From assembly GCA_039105265.1 (NCBI GenBank), contig JAPFFF010000004.1, positions 2,728,001 through 2,792,000 on the forward strand: a stretch of 64,000 bases of DNA, written 5' to 3'. Origin of the DNA: Tritrichomonas musculus. Taxonomy: Eukaryota > Parabasalia > Tritrichomonadida > Tritrichomonadidae. The translations under genes were made by a program, and so were the position numbers. Of the stretch, positions 42,455 through 52,530 are shown one piece after another. The stretch's first letter is position 1, and each line of letters begins with the position of its first letter. Below the pieces are notes generated by a model. That model was not told where the DNA came from. It saw nothing but the letters and a program-made list of their open reading frames with translations, and made no database searches.

Positions 42455-45172
42455 TCATCCAAAAAAATGGAGATCAGATTGAATAATTTCTTGTTCAACT
42501 TCTATAATTGTCGGCCGTTCATTTTTATTTTCATTGATCATTCTCTTTATAATTTCTTTTAATCTTGAATTAATTTTCCTTTTAAAATTATTTGAATCTG
42601 TGCTTAATATATTATTATTAGTTTTGCCTCCATCTTCCATTTCTTCTTCTTCTTCTTCAATACCTGATCGGAGTTCATAGATTTTAGATTCACTTATTCG
42701 GAGACCTGATAAAAGATAAATAAGTAAAATTCCAATCGAATAAACTTCTGATTTTTCATCAATTTCTACACTTCCACTTCCACTTACAATTCCACTTACA
42801 ATTCCACTTTTATTTCTCTTATTATTTTTATTTTTATTCTTATTCTTTACTTCTGGTGCTTTAAATTCTGACCATTCTTCCACTTCCACTTCTACTTCCA
42901 CTTCACTTTCAACTTCACTTTCACTTTTATTTTCAACTTCACTTTTAACTTCACTTTTAACTTCCTCATTTTTTTCTTCTTTTTCTTTTCCTTTTTCTTT
43001 TCCTTCTTTATTTAATTGTTCTTCATTTCGTTGGAGTTCAATTTGAGGTAAAATTTGAAGTTTGATGTGTTTATTATTATTATTGTTATTATTGTTGTTG
43101 TTTTTGTTAATTAGAATGGTCGTTGGATTGAGGTTTTCGTGAATGATGTTTCGACTTAGCAAGTATTTCAAACTCGAAATCAGTTCTTCAAAAATTATTT
43201 TCATTTCTTCTTCACTCAATTCAGATGAATATTTATTCATTTCAATTCCTTCGTGTTCTTGGACGATGCTCGCTGCTGTCGTCGAGTCTCCCCTGCAGAA
43301 CCCAACCGTCCTCGCGATGTTTGGGTGGTCGAGCGACGACAGCTTCTCGTACTCAAGAAAGAACCGCCTTAACTGTTCACCAACACCGACAGGCGACTTA
43401 CTATTTTTCTTGAAAAAGAAGAGCGAGTAACGATCAATTTTCTCACAAATTCTCACATCACCATCCTCATTCAATTTCACAAGTGACTCTATTGCGCCGA
43501 CATCCACAAAGCGCACTTTACAACCGTCGCTCAAACTCACGCCAAGCTCGCTCAAGTAGTCATTTATTACTTGCTCATCTCTTATGAAAAAGTGGTCGTT
43601 ATCACAAATCCAATTCAATCGATGACTGGCTTCGTATTCTTCAATCTGATCAGCGAGCGACTCGTTCTCAGACTGGAGCTGCGCGATGCAGTTTGAAAGC
43701 TCTGCCATTTCTTCATTCAATCTGCCTATTTCGACGTTCTGATCGTGAATGATCTCATTGTAGAAGGCCTCGTCAGAGTCGTTCTTATTTTTGATTGCCT
43801 TGTATCTATCGGCGTAAATTGTGAGTGTGTCAATTTGAACGTGAAGTCTGGCCATTTCGTTCCTCGCGTGTTTGTACATGTCGTTGTAAACTTTTTCTGG
43901 AATTGAATAGGGTTTGTTTGGTTTGATTGGAAAATTGGGCTGGTTTGGAGGAATTTCACAATTGATGAAGAGACCTGACGAGCAATTACCTGCAATACTA
44001 AATGTGGCACGGCCTTTCAGTAGTTTGTTGTTAACAACTTCCGCATAATAACGACGACTTGTTGTTGCTGACGAGTTGTCGTCAAATAATTGACCATAGC
44101 CATTGTTGCCGCATGTGAGAACTTCACCTTTGTCACTGATCATGATAGAATGACCACTGCCACTCGACGCATTAATAATTCGATATTTGCCGCTAATTTC
44201 GGTAATTTCAATAAATTCCCACGTGTTCTTGATTTCTGGACCAACTCCAAGTTGACCATTGAAATTAGAACCAACACAAAATACTCGTCCATCTAATGTA
44301 ACCGCAAGACTATGTTGGAATGTACCACTGATTTGAACTACATTTTGACCTCGCATTTCTTCAATTTCAAGAAGACAATTTCGATCTGTGATTCCTTTTG
44401 CTTTATCCGATTCTGTAACGTGTCGATTATTTTCTTGATTTATCTTTCCATTTCCGTATAATTTACCACTTTTTGTAAGAACTATTGTAAAATTATCACA
44501 ACATGCTACACTAACTGCTTTTTCGCTGAAAAAAGATCTTGGAAAATAAAGGTATTCGCATTTGATTTTTGAAAAAGGTGTTGAAAGTAAGGAACTAGTA
44601 CTACTATTGAAATTTGAATAGGATGAACTTAAATCAATGTCAATCTCTTTTGAAATTAAAATAACATTTCCTTTTTCATCGATAATTGCAGATTTTTCAT
44701 TCCCTCCGAAAATTGCTACTGGTACCATTTTTGGATCTGAAAGAAGAGTTGAAACATCAGCGTATAAAAAATCGTTATTTCCAAAATCGTCAGAAAAACA
44801 AATTGTTGCCCGTGGACTTTCTTTATTTTCGTTGGTGTGCATGTATAATGTGTACCAGGCTCCACAAACTGCTGAAATAAAAAATGTATCTATAAAACCA
44901 TTACTGTATGATAAATTATTGTAAATTAAGCGATCAAAAAATGGACCCAACTTGCCTTCTTTATTATTTCCTATTCCAGCGATTTGCCCATTTTTGAAAA
45001 CAATGACTGAATGATCAAAATAAAACGATATTGATAGTACATCTGGTTTTGATGAATTCGTATTGAGAAAGATATTTCTTGGTGGATTTACATATTTTTT
45101 GACTACCTCATCTTCTGAATTATTGGGGAATGCAAATAGATTATAGTATGTATTCAAACCTGCCACCAACAT
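42455..45172 (-). CDS. RCC1-repeat / coiled-coil / pseudokinase protein, copy A
   Basis: 905 aa from ATG 45172. N-terminal RCC1/ATS1-type beta-propeller repeats span about residues 1-405 (VFCVGSNFNGQLGVGPE, VLTCGNNGYGQLF). A coiled coil covers about 430-525. A kinase-like region follows, about 600-905 (SSLDHPNIARTVGFCRG; GILLIYLLSGL; final ENKNERPTIIEVE). The catalytic loop reads HEN at 678-680 instead of HRD. The DFG region is replaced by long Asn, Lys/Glu and Val/Glu low-complexity runs, so it is a pseudokinase by sequence. Probably a scaffold; partner unknown. Tandem paralogue of the gene at 45688-48375, sharing near-identical blocks with it but having a different coiled coil and first repeats. 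Confidence 0.85.
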   Translation of the reverse strand: MLVAGLNTYYNLFAFPNNSEDEVVKKYVNPPRNIFLNTNSSKPDVLSISFYFDHSVIVFKNGQIAGIGNNKEGKLGPFFDRLIYNNLSYSNGFIDTFFISAVCGAWYTLYMHTNENKESPRATICFSDDFGNNDFLYADVSTLLSDPKMVPVAIFGGNEKSAIIDEKGNVILISKEIDIDLSSSYSNFNSSTSSLLSTPFSKIKCEYLYFPRSFFSEKAVSVACCDNFTIVLTKSGKLYGNGKINQENNRHVTESDKAKGITDRNCLLEIEEMRGQNVVQISGTFQHSLAVTLDGRVFCVGSNFNGQLGVGPEIKNTWEFIEITEISGKYRIINASSGSGHSIMISDKGEVLTCGNNGYGQLFDDNSSATTSRRYYAEVVNNKLLKGRATFSIAGNCSSGLFINCEIPPNQPNFPIKPNKPYSIPEKVYNDMYKHARNEMARLHVQIDTLTIYADRYKAIKNKNDSDEAFYNEIIHDQNVEIGRLNEEMAELSNCIAQLQSENESLADQIEEYEASHRLNWICDNDHFFIRDEQVINDYLSELGVSLSDGCKVRFVDVGAIESLVKLNEDGDVRICEKIDRYSLFFFKKNSKSPVGVGEQLRRFFLEYEKLSSLDHPNIARTVGFCRGDSTTAASIVQEHEGIEMNKYSSELSEEEMKIIFEELISSLKYLLSRNIIHENLNPTTILINKNNNNNNNNNNKHIKLQILPQIELQRNEEQLNKEGKEKGKEKEEKNEEVKSEVKSEVENKSESEVESEVEVEVEVEEWSEFKAPEVKNKNKNKNNKRNKSGIVSGIVSGSGSVEIDEKSEVYSIGILLIYLLSGLRISESKIYELRSGIEEEEEEMEDGGKTNNNILSTDSNNFKRKINSRLKEIIKRMINENKNERPTIIEVEQEIIQSDLHFFG

Positions 45173-45687
45173 TTTGAGACCAATTGAATCACCAAAAACT
45201 AATATTTTCTATTGATATTTCATTATTTATCTTCAAAAACTTAAATATTTTTTATTTTATTATATATTTATATAATTTAATATTTTAATTTAACAATTGT
45301 ATATATATATATATAAATAATTTTTCAAAATATTCTTGTTTTTTAGATTTGCATTCATTCAATATTGATCATTCAAATGTTTGCATAAAGAATTGAAAAT
45401 TTGAATAATTATTTTTATTTTTTTTCACAAATACCAAACAAAAGAAACGATAAATTGACTAATTTTTTCTCGCTCAATTTTTTAAAAAAAAAAGTGACTT
45501 AGACTTAAAATACATCAATTTTTACTATAAATATACAACAAAAAATATTACTATTAATATTTGGTGCTAAATTTTCACCAAAAATAAATAAATTTACAAT
45601 CTACTTTCTTTGTAGTAGAAAAAAAAAAAAAACATTCAAAATTCTCATTATATCCCAATGCTAATTTTTTCTGTCCAATTTCAAAAT
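45173..45687. other. Spacer between the paralogues
   Basis: AT-rich, with a (TA)n stretch near 45301-45315 and an A-run near 45620. Nothing else seen. Confidence 0.45.
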
Positions 45688-48375
45688 TCATTCAAAAAAA
45701 TTAATACCAGATTGAATAATTGTATGTTCGACTTCTTCAAGAGTTGGTCGGTCATTTTTATCTTCACTGATCATCATCTTTATAAATTCTTTCATTCTAG
45801 GATTAATTTTCTTTTTAGTATCTGTTTTTACATTTGAATTCTCTCCATCTTCCATTTCTTCTTCTTCTTCTTCAATACCTGATCGGAGTTCATAGATTTT
45901 AGATTCACTTATTCGGAGACCTGATAAAAGATAAATAAGTAAAATTCCAATCGAATAAACTTCTGATTTTTCATCAATTTCTACACTTCCACTTCCACTT
46001 ACAATTCCACTTACAATTCCACTTTTATTTCTCTTATTATTTTTATTTTTATTCTTATTCTTTACTTCTGGTGCTTTAAATTCTGACCATTCTTCTACTT
46101 CTACTTCCACTTCCACTTCTACTTCACTTTCAACTTCACTTTCACTTTTATTTTCAACTTCACTTTTAACTTCACTTTCAACTTCCTCATATTTTTCTTC
46201 TTTTTCTTTTTCTTTTCCTTTTCCTTTTCCTTTTCCTTCTTTATTTAATTGTTCTTCATTTCGTTGGAGTTCAATTTGAGGTAAAATTTGAAGTTTGATG
46301 TGTTTATTATTATTGCTATTGCTATTATTATTGTTGTTGTTAATTAGAATGGTCGTTGGACTGAGGTTTTCGTGAATGATGTTTCGACTTAGCAAGTATT
46401 TCAAACTCGAAATCAGTTCTTCAAAAATTATTTTCATTTCTTCTTCACTCAATTCAGATGAATATTTATTCATTTCAATTCCTTCGTGTTCTTGGACGAT
46501 GCTCGCTGCTGTCGTCGAGTCTCCCCTGCAGAACCCAACCGTCCTCGCGATGTTTGGGTGGTCGAGCGACGACAGCTTCTCGTACTCAAGAAAGAACCGC
46601 CTTAACCTCTCGTTATAGTCCTTGTCACTGGCCACTTTAGCATTCAAAAACCTGAACGATAGAAAGCTCTTTTTTTCAATGATGAAATTTTGAGAGAAAC
46701 CGTTTTCACTCACCAGCTTCCTTTCATTAAAGCTTTCAATAAGTTTAGAATCGAGGAAGTGGATGTTACTTTCACTTTTATTTTCTAATGAGTCGATAAA
46801 AATCTTCTCAATTTCGTAGTTTTGATTCAAAAAATGAACTTTTTGAGAGAGTTCTTGATTTTTTAATTTAAGTGATTCAAAAAGTTTCCTCTGTAATTCT
46901 AGTTTCTTCTTTAGCTCTTGTATCTCCCCGTGGTTGCACTGTACGACACTTTTGAGCTGGCTTTGAGTAACTTTTGAATGCTCTTTGAGAAGAGGAAGGT
47001 CATTTTGGAGGATTCTTAATTGGTCGACTTTTGATTGCATATCGTTGATGATTAATTTTTGCTTCTCATAGGCTTCTGAAACCATTAATTCTGGAATTGA
47101 ATAGGGTTTGTTTGGTTTGATTGGAAAATTGGGCTGGTTTGGAGGAATTTCACAATTGATGAAGAGACCTGACGAGCAATTACCTGCAATACTAAATGTG
47201 GCACGGCCTTTCAGTAATTTGTTGTTAACAACTTCCGCATAATAACGACGACTTGTTGTTGCTGACGAGTTGTCGTCAAATAATTGACCATAGCCATTGT
47301 TGCCGCATGTGAGAACTTCACCTTTGTCACTGATCATGATAGAATGACCACTGCCACTCGACGCATTAATAATTCGATATTTGCCACTAATTTCGGTAAT
47401 TTCAATAAATTCCCACGTGTTCTTGATTTCTGGACCAACTCCAAGTTGACCATTGAAATTAGAACCAACACAAAATACTCGTCCATCTAATGTAACCGCA
47501 AGACTATGTTGGAATGTACCACTGATTTGAACTACATTTTGACCTCGCATTTCTTCAATTTCAAGAAGACAATTTCGATCTGTGATTCCTTTTGCTTTAT
47601 CCGATTCTGTAACGTGTCGATTATTTTCTTGATTTATCTTTCCATTTCCGTATAATTTACCACTTTTTGTAAGAACTATTGTAAAATTATTACAGCATGC
47701 AACACAAACAGCCTTTTCGCTGAAAAATGAACTTGTATTGGCAAATTTTAAGCGCGTAACTTTTATTGTAGTATCTGGTATTGTTATGGCGTTTTTTTCT
47801 GGATGTAATGGATCTACAATGGGTAATATTCTTTTTCTGACTGGTTCTTTGGTGATAACAAAAACATTTCCATCTACATCAATTATTGCAGCTTTTTCGC
47901 TTCCTCCAAAAATCGCAGCTGGAGTGGTTGGTTTACCATTTACTTCAAGCTTAATGCTCATATTATGTGTTTTATCATTTTCATCTCCTGCTGAGGGAGC
48001 CCAACTAATATAAGTATAAATATCTTTTTCATGTTGGTCAAATGTGAACATGAATAATGTATATGAAGATCCAACAACAGATGAAATGAATTTTGTGTTT
48101 CCAGTAAAATTTGAATACGTTAATGTGTTGTAAGTCGAATTTTGAAAATAAGGTCCAAGTTGTCCTTCATTATTGTTTCCAAGAACTGAAATTTGGCCGT
48201 TTTTTTCAATAAAAGCCGAATGATCAAAATAAAATGATATCGACGAAACAAGAGTTGGAAAGGTGTATTGTTTAAAACATTCTGCTGGTGGATTAACAAC
48301 TTCATTGTTTGAAGATTTATTTTTCGAAGCTTCAAAAATACTATTATCTTTATTTAATCCAGCAACAATAAACAT
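45688..48375 (-). CDS. RCC1-repeat / coiled-coil / pseudokinase protein, copy B
   Basis: 895 aa from ATG 48375, same architecture as copy A. RCC1 repeats span about 1-425 and a coiled coil about 430-540. The kinase-like region is about 590-895, with HEN at 668-670 and no DFG, interrupted by Asn, Gly/Lys and Glu/Val low-complexity runs. Bases 47089-47690 differ from copy A (43896-44497) at only a few positions, and 45848-46606 match 42627-43374 apart from low-complexity length changes. By contrast the first ~220 residues and the coiled coil are strongly divergent. This points to repeated gene conversion. A scaffold role is inferred; no substrate is known. Confidence 0.85.
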   Translation of the reverse strand: MFIVAGLNKDNSIFEASKNKSSNNEVVNPPAECFKQYTFPTLVSSISFYFDHSAFIEKNGQISVLGNNNEGQLGPYFQNSTYNTLTYSNFTGNTKFISSVVGSSYTLFMFTFDQHEKDIYTYISWAPSAGDENDKTHNMSIKLEVNGKPTTPAAIFGGSEKAAIIDVDGNVFVITKEPVRKRILPIVDPLHPEKNAITIPDTTIKVTRLKFANTSSFFSEKAVCVACCNNFTIVLTKSGKLYGNGKINQENNRHVTESDKAKGITDRNCLLEIEEMRGQNVVQISGTFQHSLAVTLDGRVFCVGSNFNGQLGVGPEIKNTWEFIEITEISGKYRIINASSGSGHSIMISDKGEVLTCGNNGYGQLFDDNSSATTSRRYYAEVVNNKLLKGRATFSIAGNCSSGLFINCEIPPNQPNFPIKPNKPYSIPELMVSEAYEKQKLIINDMQSKVDQLRILQNDLPLLKEHSKVTQSQLKSVVQCNHGEIQELKKKLELQRKLFESLKLKNQELSQKVHFLNQNYEIEKIFIDSLENKSESNIHFLDSKLIESFNERKLVSENGFSQNFIIEKKSFLSFRFLNAKVASDKDYNERLRRFFLEYEKLSSLDHPNIARTVGFCRGDSTTAASIVQEHEGIEMNKYSSELSEEEMKIIFEELISSLKYLLSRNIIHENLSPTTILINNNNNNSNSNNNKHIKLQILPQIELQRNEEQLNKEGKGKGKGKEKEKEEKYEEVESEVKSEVENKSESEVESEVEVEVEVEVEEWSEFKAPEVKNKNKNKNNKRNKSGIVSGIVSGSGSVEIDEKSEVYSIGILLIYLLSGLRISESKIYELRSGIEEEEEEMEDGENSNVKTDTKKKINPRMKEFIKMMISEDKNDRPTLEEVEHTIIQSGINFFE

Positions 48376-48665
48376 TAAAATATTATATTCTTTGTATTAA
48401 CACCTAGGCTTTGGTTTTAGTTTTAATTTGTTATCAAAGATTTTATTTGGCCTTTCACGCATCTTTAATGGCCAATTCTATAATATTTCTTTTGTTGATT
48501 ATGATCAAAATGAATGTTGATTCATTCTACAATTCATTATTTTTTTTTTTTTTTTTTTTTTAAAATAAAAATGCAGTCATTGTTTCATTGATTTAAATCA
48601 ATAAGTACAATAAATAACAATTATATTTTTATTAATATAAATATCAAACAAACAGAAAGAATTAT
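48376..48665. other. Short intergenic spacer with T-run
   Basis: Contains a run of about 21 T at 48540-48561. No other feature. Confidence 0.45.
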
Positions 48666-49874
48666 TTAATGACCAAGTAATTGATCAATATTTGGAGTTA
48701 CATTTGAGCTGATTATTTCATTTTCTAATACTGAACAATCATTGGCCATACGAATTACTTTATCAGTAGTTGCTTCATCAGTTTGAACCTTAATAGATAC
48801 CTGATCGATCTGGTAAATTATATCTTTTGTTAATTTATAGTCATAATCAATTTTTATTTTAATAGGATTAGAATTATCTCTAGATCTTTTATTGATCACA
48901 TCATCAAAACTATTATTGATATTAAAATCAGTGAAACTTACTTGACTTGAATTATCATTCGAATTGTTTTGATTATTCTGAGTATTGCTTTCATCTTTCC
49001 ATTTTTCTGCTTCCTGTGAAAGATCTTTGATTTTTTCTTTTGCCATTTGCAGCTGAGATAGTAAAGTTTGTTCTGCTGAATTAAAGTCCATTTGCTTCCC
49101 CATTCTTTTTTTATTTTCAGATTCTAATTTTGCTTCCTGTTCCTTTTCTTTGTTTCTGCTCCATTCATCAAATACTTGGAAGAAATTTGCCAAAACCGTA
49201 TTGTATACTTGTTTCGTTTCTTGGTTATTTTTAAGCTTCTTTAAAGATGAGACAGCCGCTTTTTTTACAATTCTTCCAAGAATGTTATATTGAATGTTAT
49301 TTTTGGAGCCAATTGTTTGAATAGCTGGAAGAGTCATTATATTATATTTATTTATATTACTTGCTGAGTTTTTTGTTGGTGTTGAAAAAACTCCTTGAGT
49401 TTTAGGCGATCTGTATTTATGCTGCAAAGGTGTTTTGTTAAAATCACCAATCTCAATTATTTCATCACTATCAGAATCATTCATCTCGTCTGATATTTGA
49501 GGTTTTGATTCAGAAGCAGGAGATGGCGATAAAGAATTTTTTATATTAGAATTTTTTAAAGAATCAATCAAATTTGATTGTGCTGAAATGTTTGATTGAT
49601 CCTTTTTTGGGGAAATATCATCAAAATTTACAATTGTATTAGTGTCATTATCAAATATAGCATCATTTGAGATTATACTTTGCTTTGAATTATTTATTGG
49701 TGAATCCAATATAGATTTGCGCTCTGTCACAATACGAAATCCCAAATGCCCAACTTGATTACTTTTTGATGATCTTCTCGTTGATTTTAAATATGAATGA
49801 CTACTAGGAATTGGCGAACCTGTCGGTAATTGACTATCTTTGGGATCAGGTATAATTTTAAACTTATAATTCAT
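48666..49874 (-). CDS. 402-aa protein with disordered and coiled-coil regions
   Basis: ATG at 49874, divergent from the SCAR-like gene 152 bp away. The first ~170 residues are Ser/Asn/Pro-rich with several SP/TP motifs and look unstructured. About 180-290 is helical, with a basic coiled coil ending in SQEAEKWKDE. An Asn-rich linker follows, and the last ~80 residues are a compact helical segment. No catalytic motif or membrane segment. I do not recognise the family. A kinetochore or cytoskeletal linker would fit such a layout but nothing specific supports it. Confidence 0.75.
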   Translation of the reverse strand: MNYKFKIIPDPKDSQLPTGSPIPSSHSYLKSTRRSSKSNQVGHLGFRIVTERKSILDSPINNSKQSIISNDAIFDNDTNTIVNFDDISPKKDQSNISAQSNLIDSLKNSNIKNSLSPSPASESKPQISDEMNDSDSDEIIEIGDFNKTPLQHKYRSPKTQGVFSTPTKNSASNINKYNIMTLPAIQTIGSKNNIQYNILGRIVKKAAVSSLKKLKNNQETKQVYNTVLANFFQVFDEWSRNKEKEQEAKLESENKKRMGKQMDFNSAEQTLLSQLQMAKEKIKDLSQEAEKWKDESNTQNNQNNSNDNSSQVSFTDFNINNSFDDVINKRSRDNSNPIKIKIDYDYKLTKDIIYQIDQVSIKVQTDEATTDKVIRMANDCSVLENEIISSNVTPNIDQLLGH

Positions 49875-50026
49875 GAATCAAATTTCTAAATCAGATTTTT
49901 CAAAAAGTTTGTAATAATAAACGTGCACATTTTTCTATCTATTGATAAAAATTCAATAGCATTAATAATATAATTACTTTTTGATAACAAACTGTAAATT
50001 TTATCAATAATAGAAAAAATCATCTT
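49875..50026. promoter_or_regulatory. Divergent promoter region, 152 bp
   Basis: Shared upstream region of the 402-aa gene (minus) and the SCAR-like gene (plus). TCATCTT ends directly before the ATG at 50027 and TTCATG forms the start on the other strand. Both are near-matches to the trichomonad TCAYW initiator. No TATA-type element is needed in these organisms and none stands out. Confidence 0.45.
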
Positions 50027-51448
50027 ATGTTTCCTGCGCAATCAATCATCAGATTAGATGATAATCGAGCTGTCGATAATATAGATAATGTATCTGATGA
50101 CATGACGCAAACTGTCATCGGTGGAATTAGGGTTTTTGGTCTTCTCAAGCAAGCTGAGTGTCTTTTAACATACGCTCTTGACATGTTTCATGATCTTACT
50201 GATATAGCTGACAAGCTAAGCGAGAAAGTTTCAACTGTTCAAGAACGTGCAAATGCAGTAAGAAATGCTTTAGATTCATCTATTGCCCAATACAACAGTG
50301 TTTCTAGTAATTGGGATGATAACCAAGAATGCTTAAAAAATAACTTTACGCCAGCAGCATCCGAACAGTTTGTTCTCAAGCAATCAAGAATTGTTGTCAA
50401 TATGGTTTCTAGAGCAGATAAGCCGCCTGACTTCACTGAATTCAACGCTATTGAAAGAAAAATTTCAGAAACAAAAGAAAATCCAGGCGACCCAGTCGAT
50501 TTCAATAATTGCTTCTCTGATCCTCAATTCTTCGAACGTCAATATATTGAAGAAGTTGTTGAACAAATGAAGGCAGAAAAAGAAAAGAAGAAACAAGCAG
50601 CCAAAGAACAAAGAAATAAAGAAAAAGAAGAAAAGAAGAAGAGGCAAGAAATGAAGCAAAAGAGACAAGAAGAAGGTGGACAAGCAGAGGATGCAATCAG
50701 CTCTGCTATTTCTCAGCCTCCTCCAGCCCCAACAAAGCTTATGATGCCACCACCTAAAGGCCAAGCTCGCCACGAGCAAGTTCCTGCATCACTTCTCCGT
50801 GGTAACGCTCCTATCACAACATATAAACCATCGAATATCAGTGCCAAGCCATCTCAACCAAGAACAGCCAAAAAGACTGTTTCATTTGCATCCACAAGTA
50901 ACACTGGTGGTGGTGAAGAATATGGTGGCGGCAATAATAGTGATAATGATGGTTACGTACCTCCTCCTCCTCCTCCACCACCACCTCCACCAGGTGGAAG
51001 TAATGAAGCTCCTATTGACTACAGTGGTGGTGGTGTACCTCCTCCACCTCCACCACCGCCTCCACCACCACCACCTCCTCCTCCACCTCCTCCACCCCCT
51101 GCAGGTGGCGGTGGTGGTGCTCCACCTCCTCCAGCACCAACCGGTGGTATGTTTGATGGTATTGGTAGTATTAAACTTAAGAAAGTCACTGATAATCCAG
51201 AAGACAGGCCTCCTCCTCCAGAACAACCAATGAATCACATCGATCTCATTAAATCAGGAAGATTTGCATTACGAAAAGTAGATAGATCCAAACCACTTGG
51301 ACCACCACCTAAACCAAAGGAACCAGTTAATACACAAGCATTAACAGTTCAAGAAATTTTGCAACAAGCTGCTGCCATTCGTGATGCAGTTGCTTGTTCT
51401 GATTCATCTGAGACTACTGAATCAGAGTCATCTGATACAACTTGGTAA
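50027..51448 (+). CDS. SCAR/WAVE-like Arp2/3 activator
   Basis: 473 aa. Residues about 25-125 form a helical SCAR-homology-like domain (GGIRVFGLLKQAECLLTYAL, then HDLTDIADKLSEKV). About 185-220 is a Lys/Glu-rich basic helix, and about 305-365 has two long polyproline runs (profilin or SH3 binding). Residues 402-419 are a WH2 actin-binding motif (HIDLIKSGRFALRKVD). The connector-like helix TVQEILQQAAAIRDAV follows, and the acidic Ser/Glu tail ends in Trp (SDTTW), the A motif that contacts Arp2/3. In the WAVE complex such proteins drive branched actin and lamellipodia, matching the amoeboid change of adherent trichomonads. The TAA stop overlaps TAAA, the trichomonad-type polyadenylation context. 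WASP or WASH membership is less likely because the N-terminus is SCAR-like. Confidence 0.8.
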   Translation: MFPAQSIIRLDDNRAVDNIDNVSDDMTQTVIGGIRVFGLLKQAECLLTYALDMFHDLTDIADKLSEKVSTVQERANAVRNALDSSIAQYNSVSSNWDDNQECLKNNFTPAASEQFVLKQSRIVVNMVSRADKPPDFTEFNAIERKISETKENPGDPVDFNNCFSDPQFFERQYIEEVVEQMKAEKEKKKQAAKEQRNKEKEEKKKRQEMKQKRQEEGGQAEDAISSAISQPPPAPTKLMMPPPKGQARHEQVPASLLRGNAPITTYKPSNISAKPSQPRTAKKTVSFASTSNTGGGEEYGGGNNSDNDGYVPPPPPPPPPPPGGSNEAPIDYSGGGVPPPPPPPPPPPPPPPPPPPPPAGGGGGAPPPPAPTGGMFDGIGSIKLKKVTDNPEDRPPPPEQPMNHIDLIKSGRFALRKVDRSKPLGPPPKPKEPVNTQALTVQEILQQAAAIRDAVACSDSSETTESESSDTTW

Positions 51449-52530
51449 ACAAGCTTAATTTTTTATTTATTTATAAATATTTTTGTGCTTTTTTTTAGTG
51501 ATGCTTATTGATTATATCGATTCGATAATAGTACATTAGTAAGCATTACTTATGCATAAGTTTTGTTTTCCAAATCTTAACAAATAAGTTTATATTCTCA
51601 TTTCAAAATTGATAATATGATTTGTAAATTATTCAAAAAAAAATTATTTAAAATTGAATATGCTTTTTTTAAAATTGAAATACAATAAAAATTCAAAATA
51701 TAAAGCTTTCAAATAACTTTTTTTTGAATAATTTACAAAATATATTATAGACAATATTTATATATAAAAATAGTATTTCTTAATAATTCTTTACCTAATC
51801 ATTTTGTTACAATTTTTTTCTTTATGTTATTGTTTTGATTAAGCTCGTTCTAACCGCTTTTCCCACACAAAACATAAATAAAAATCAAACGTAATAAAAC
51901 CAAACTATTTTCTTCAAAAATGTTAGCGAGTTATATATGTTATTACACATCATATATAAAAATTAATACAGTAAAAAAATTAAAATTTTTAGCATATGTT
52001 CCAAAGATAATTGCTAAACATTGCATTTTTAGACATTATCTACATTTTTCTCAAATAAAAATTAATGAAAAACAAAAATAAAGAGTTTTAACTAATAAGT
52101 AATATATGAATAATTATTTTATTTAATTTATAATCAATAAATGTTAATTTCAAAATGTTTAAAAAAATTAATGCAATTCAATGAAAGCATTCAAAAAGTT
52201 ATGAAATTCATAGAAAATAATCATCCAAGATCTTATGTGTCAATTGGTCAGATTTTCACATATTTGTTTTATCTCCTATGAATAAATTAAAGCACCATAA
52301 AATGATTAAGTATCGAAGGCGAATAAAGAAAATAAAATTGAGAGCATAACGATCATTTTAAAAATACCATTATCTTACAAAAAAATTTTAAAAAGTAGAT
52401 TTTTATCTTAAATATAATATTAAAAATATCACATTTATATAATAACAAATTTGTAATTCATATAAATAGTATATTTGTATAAAAATAGCTGAATTATTTA
52501 AAATACGTTTTTTTGAAACTTTTGCGTTTT
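51449..52530. other. AT-rich intergenic region
   Basis: No gene recognised. CGCTTTTCCCACA near 51856 recalls the 7151 MITE terminus over about 13 bp but has no partner. Confidence 0.45.

Noticed and set aside
50799-51238. Long frames on other frames of the SCAR-like gene (His/Leu-rich, Trp/Arg-rich)
   Set aside because: Shadows of the polyproline codons.
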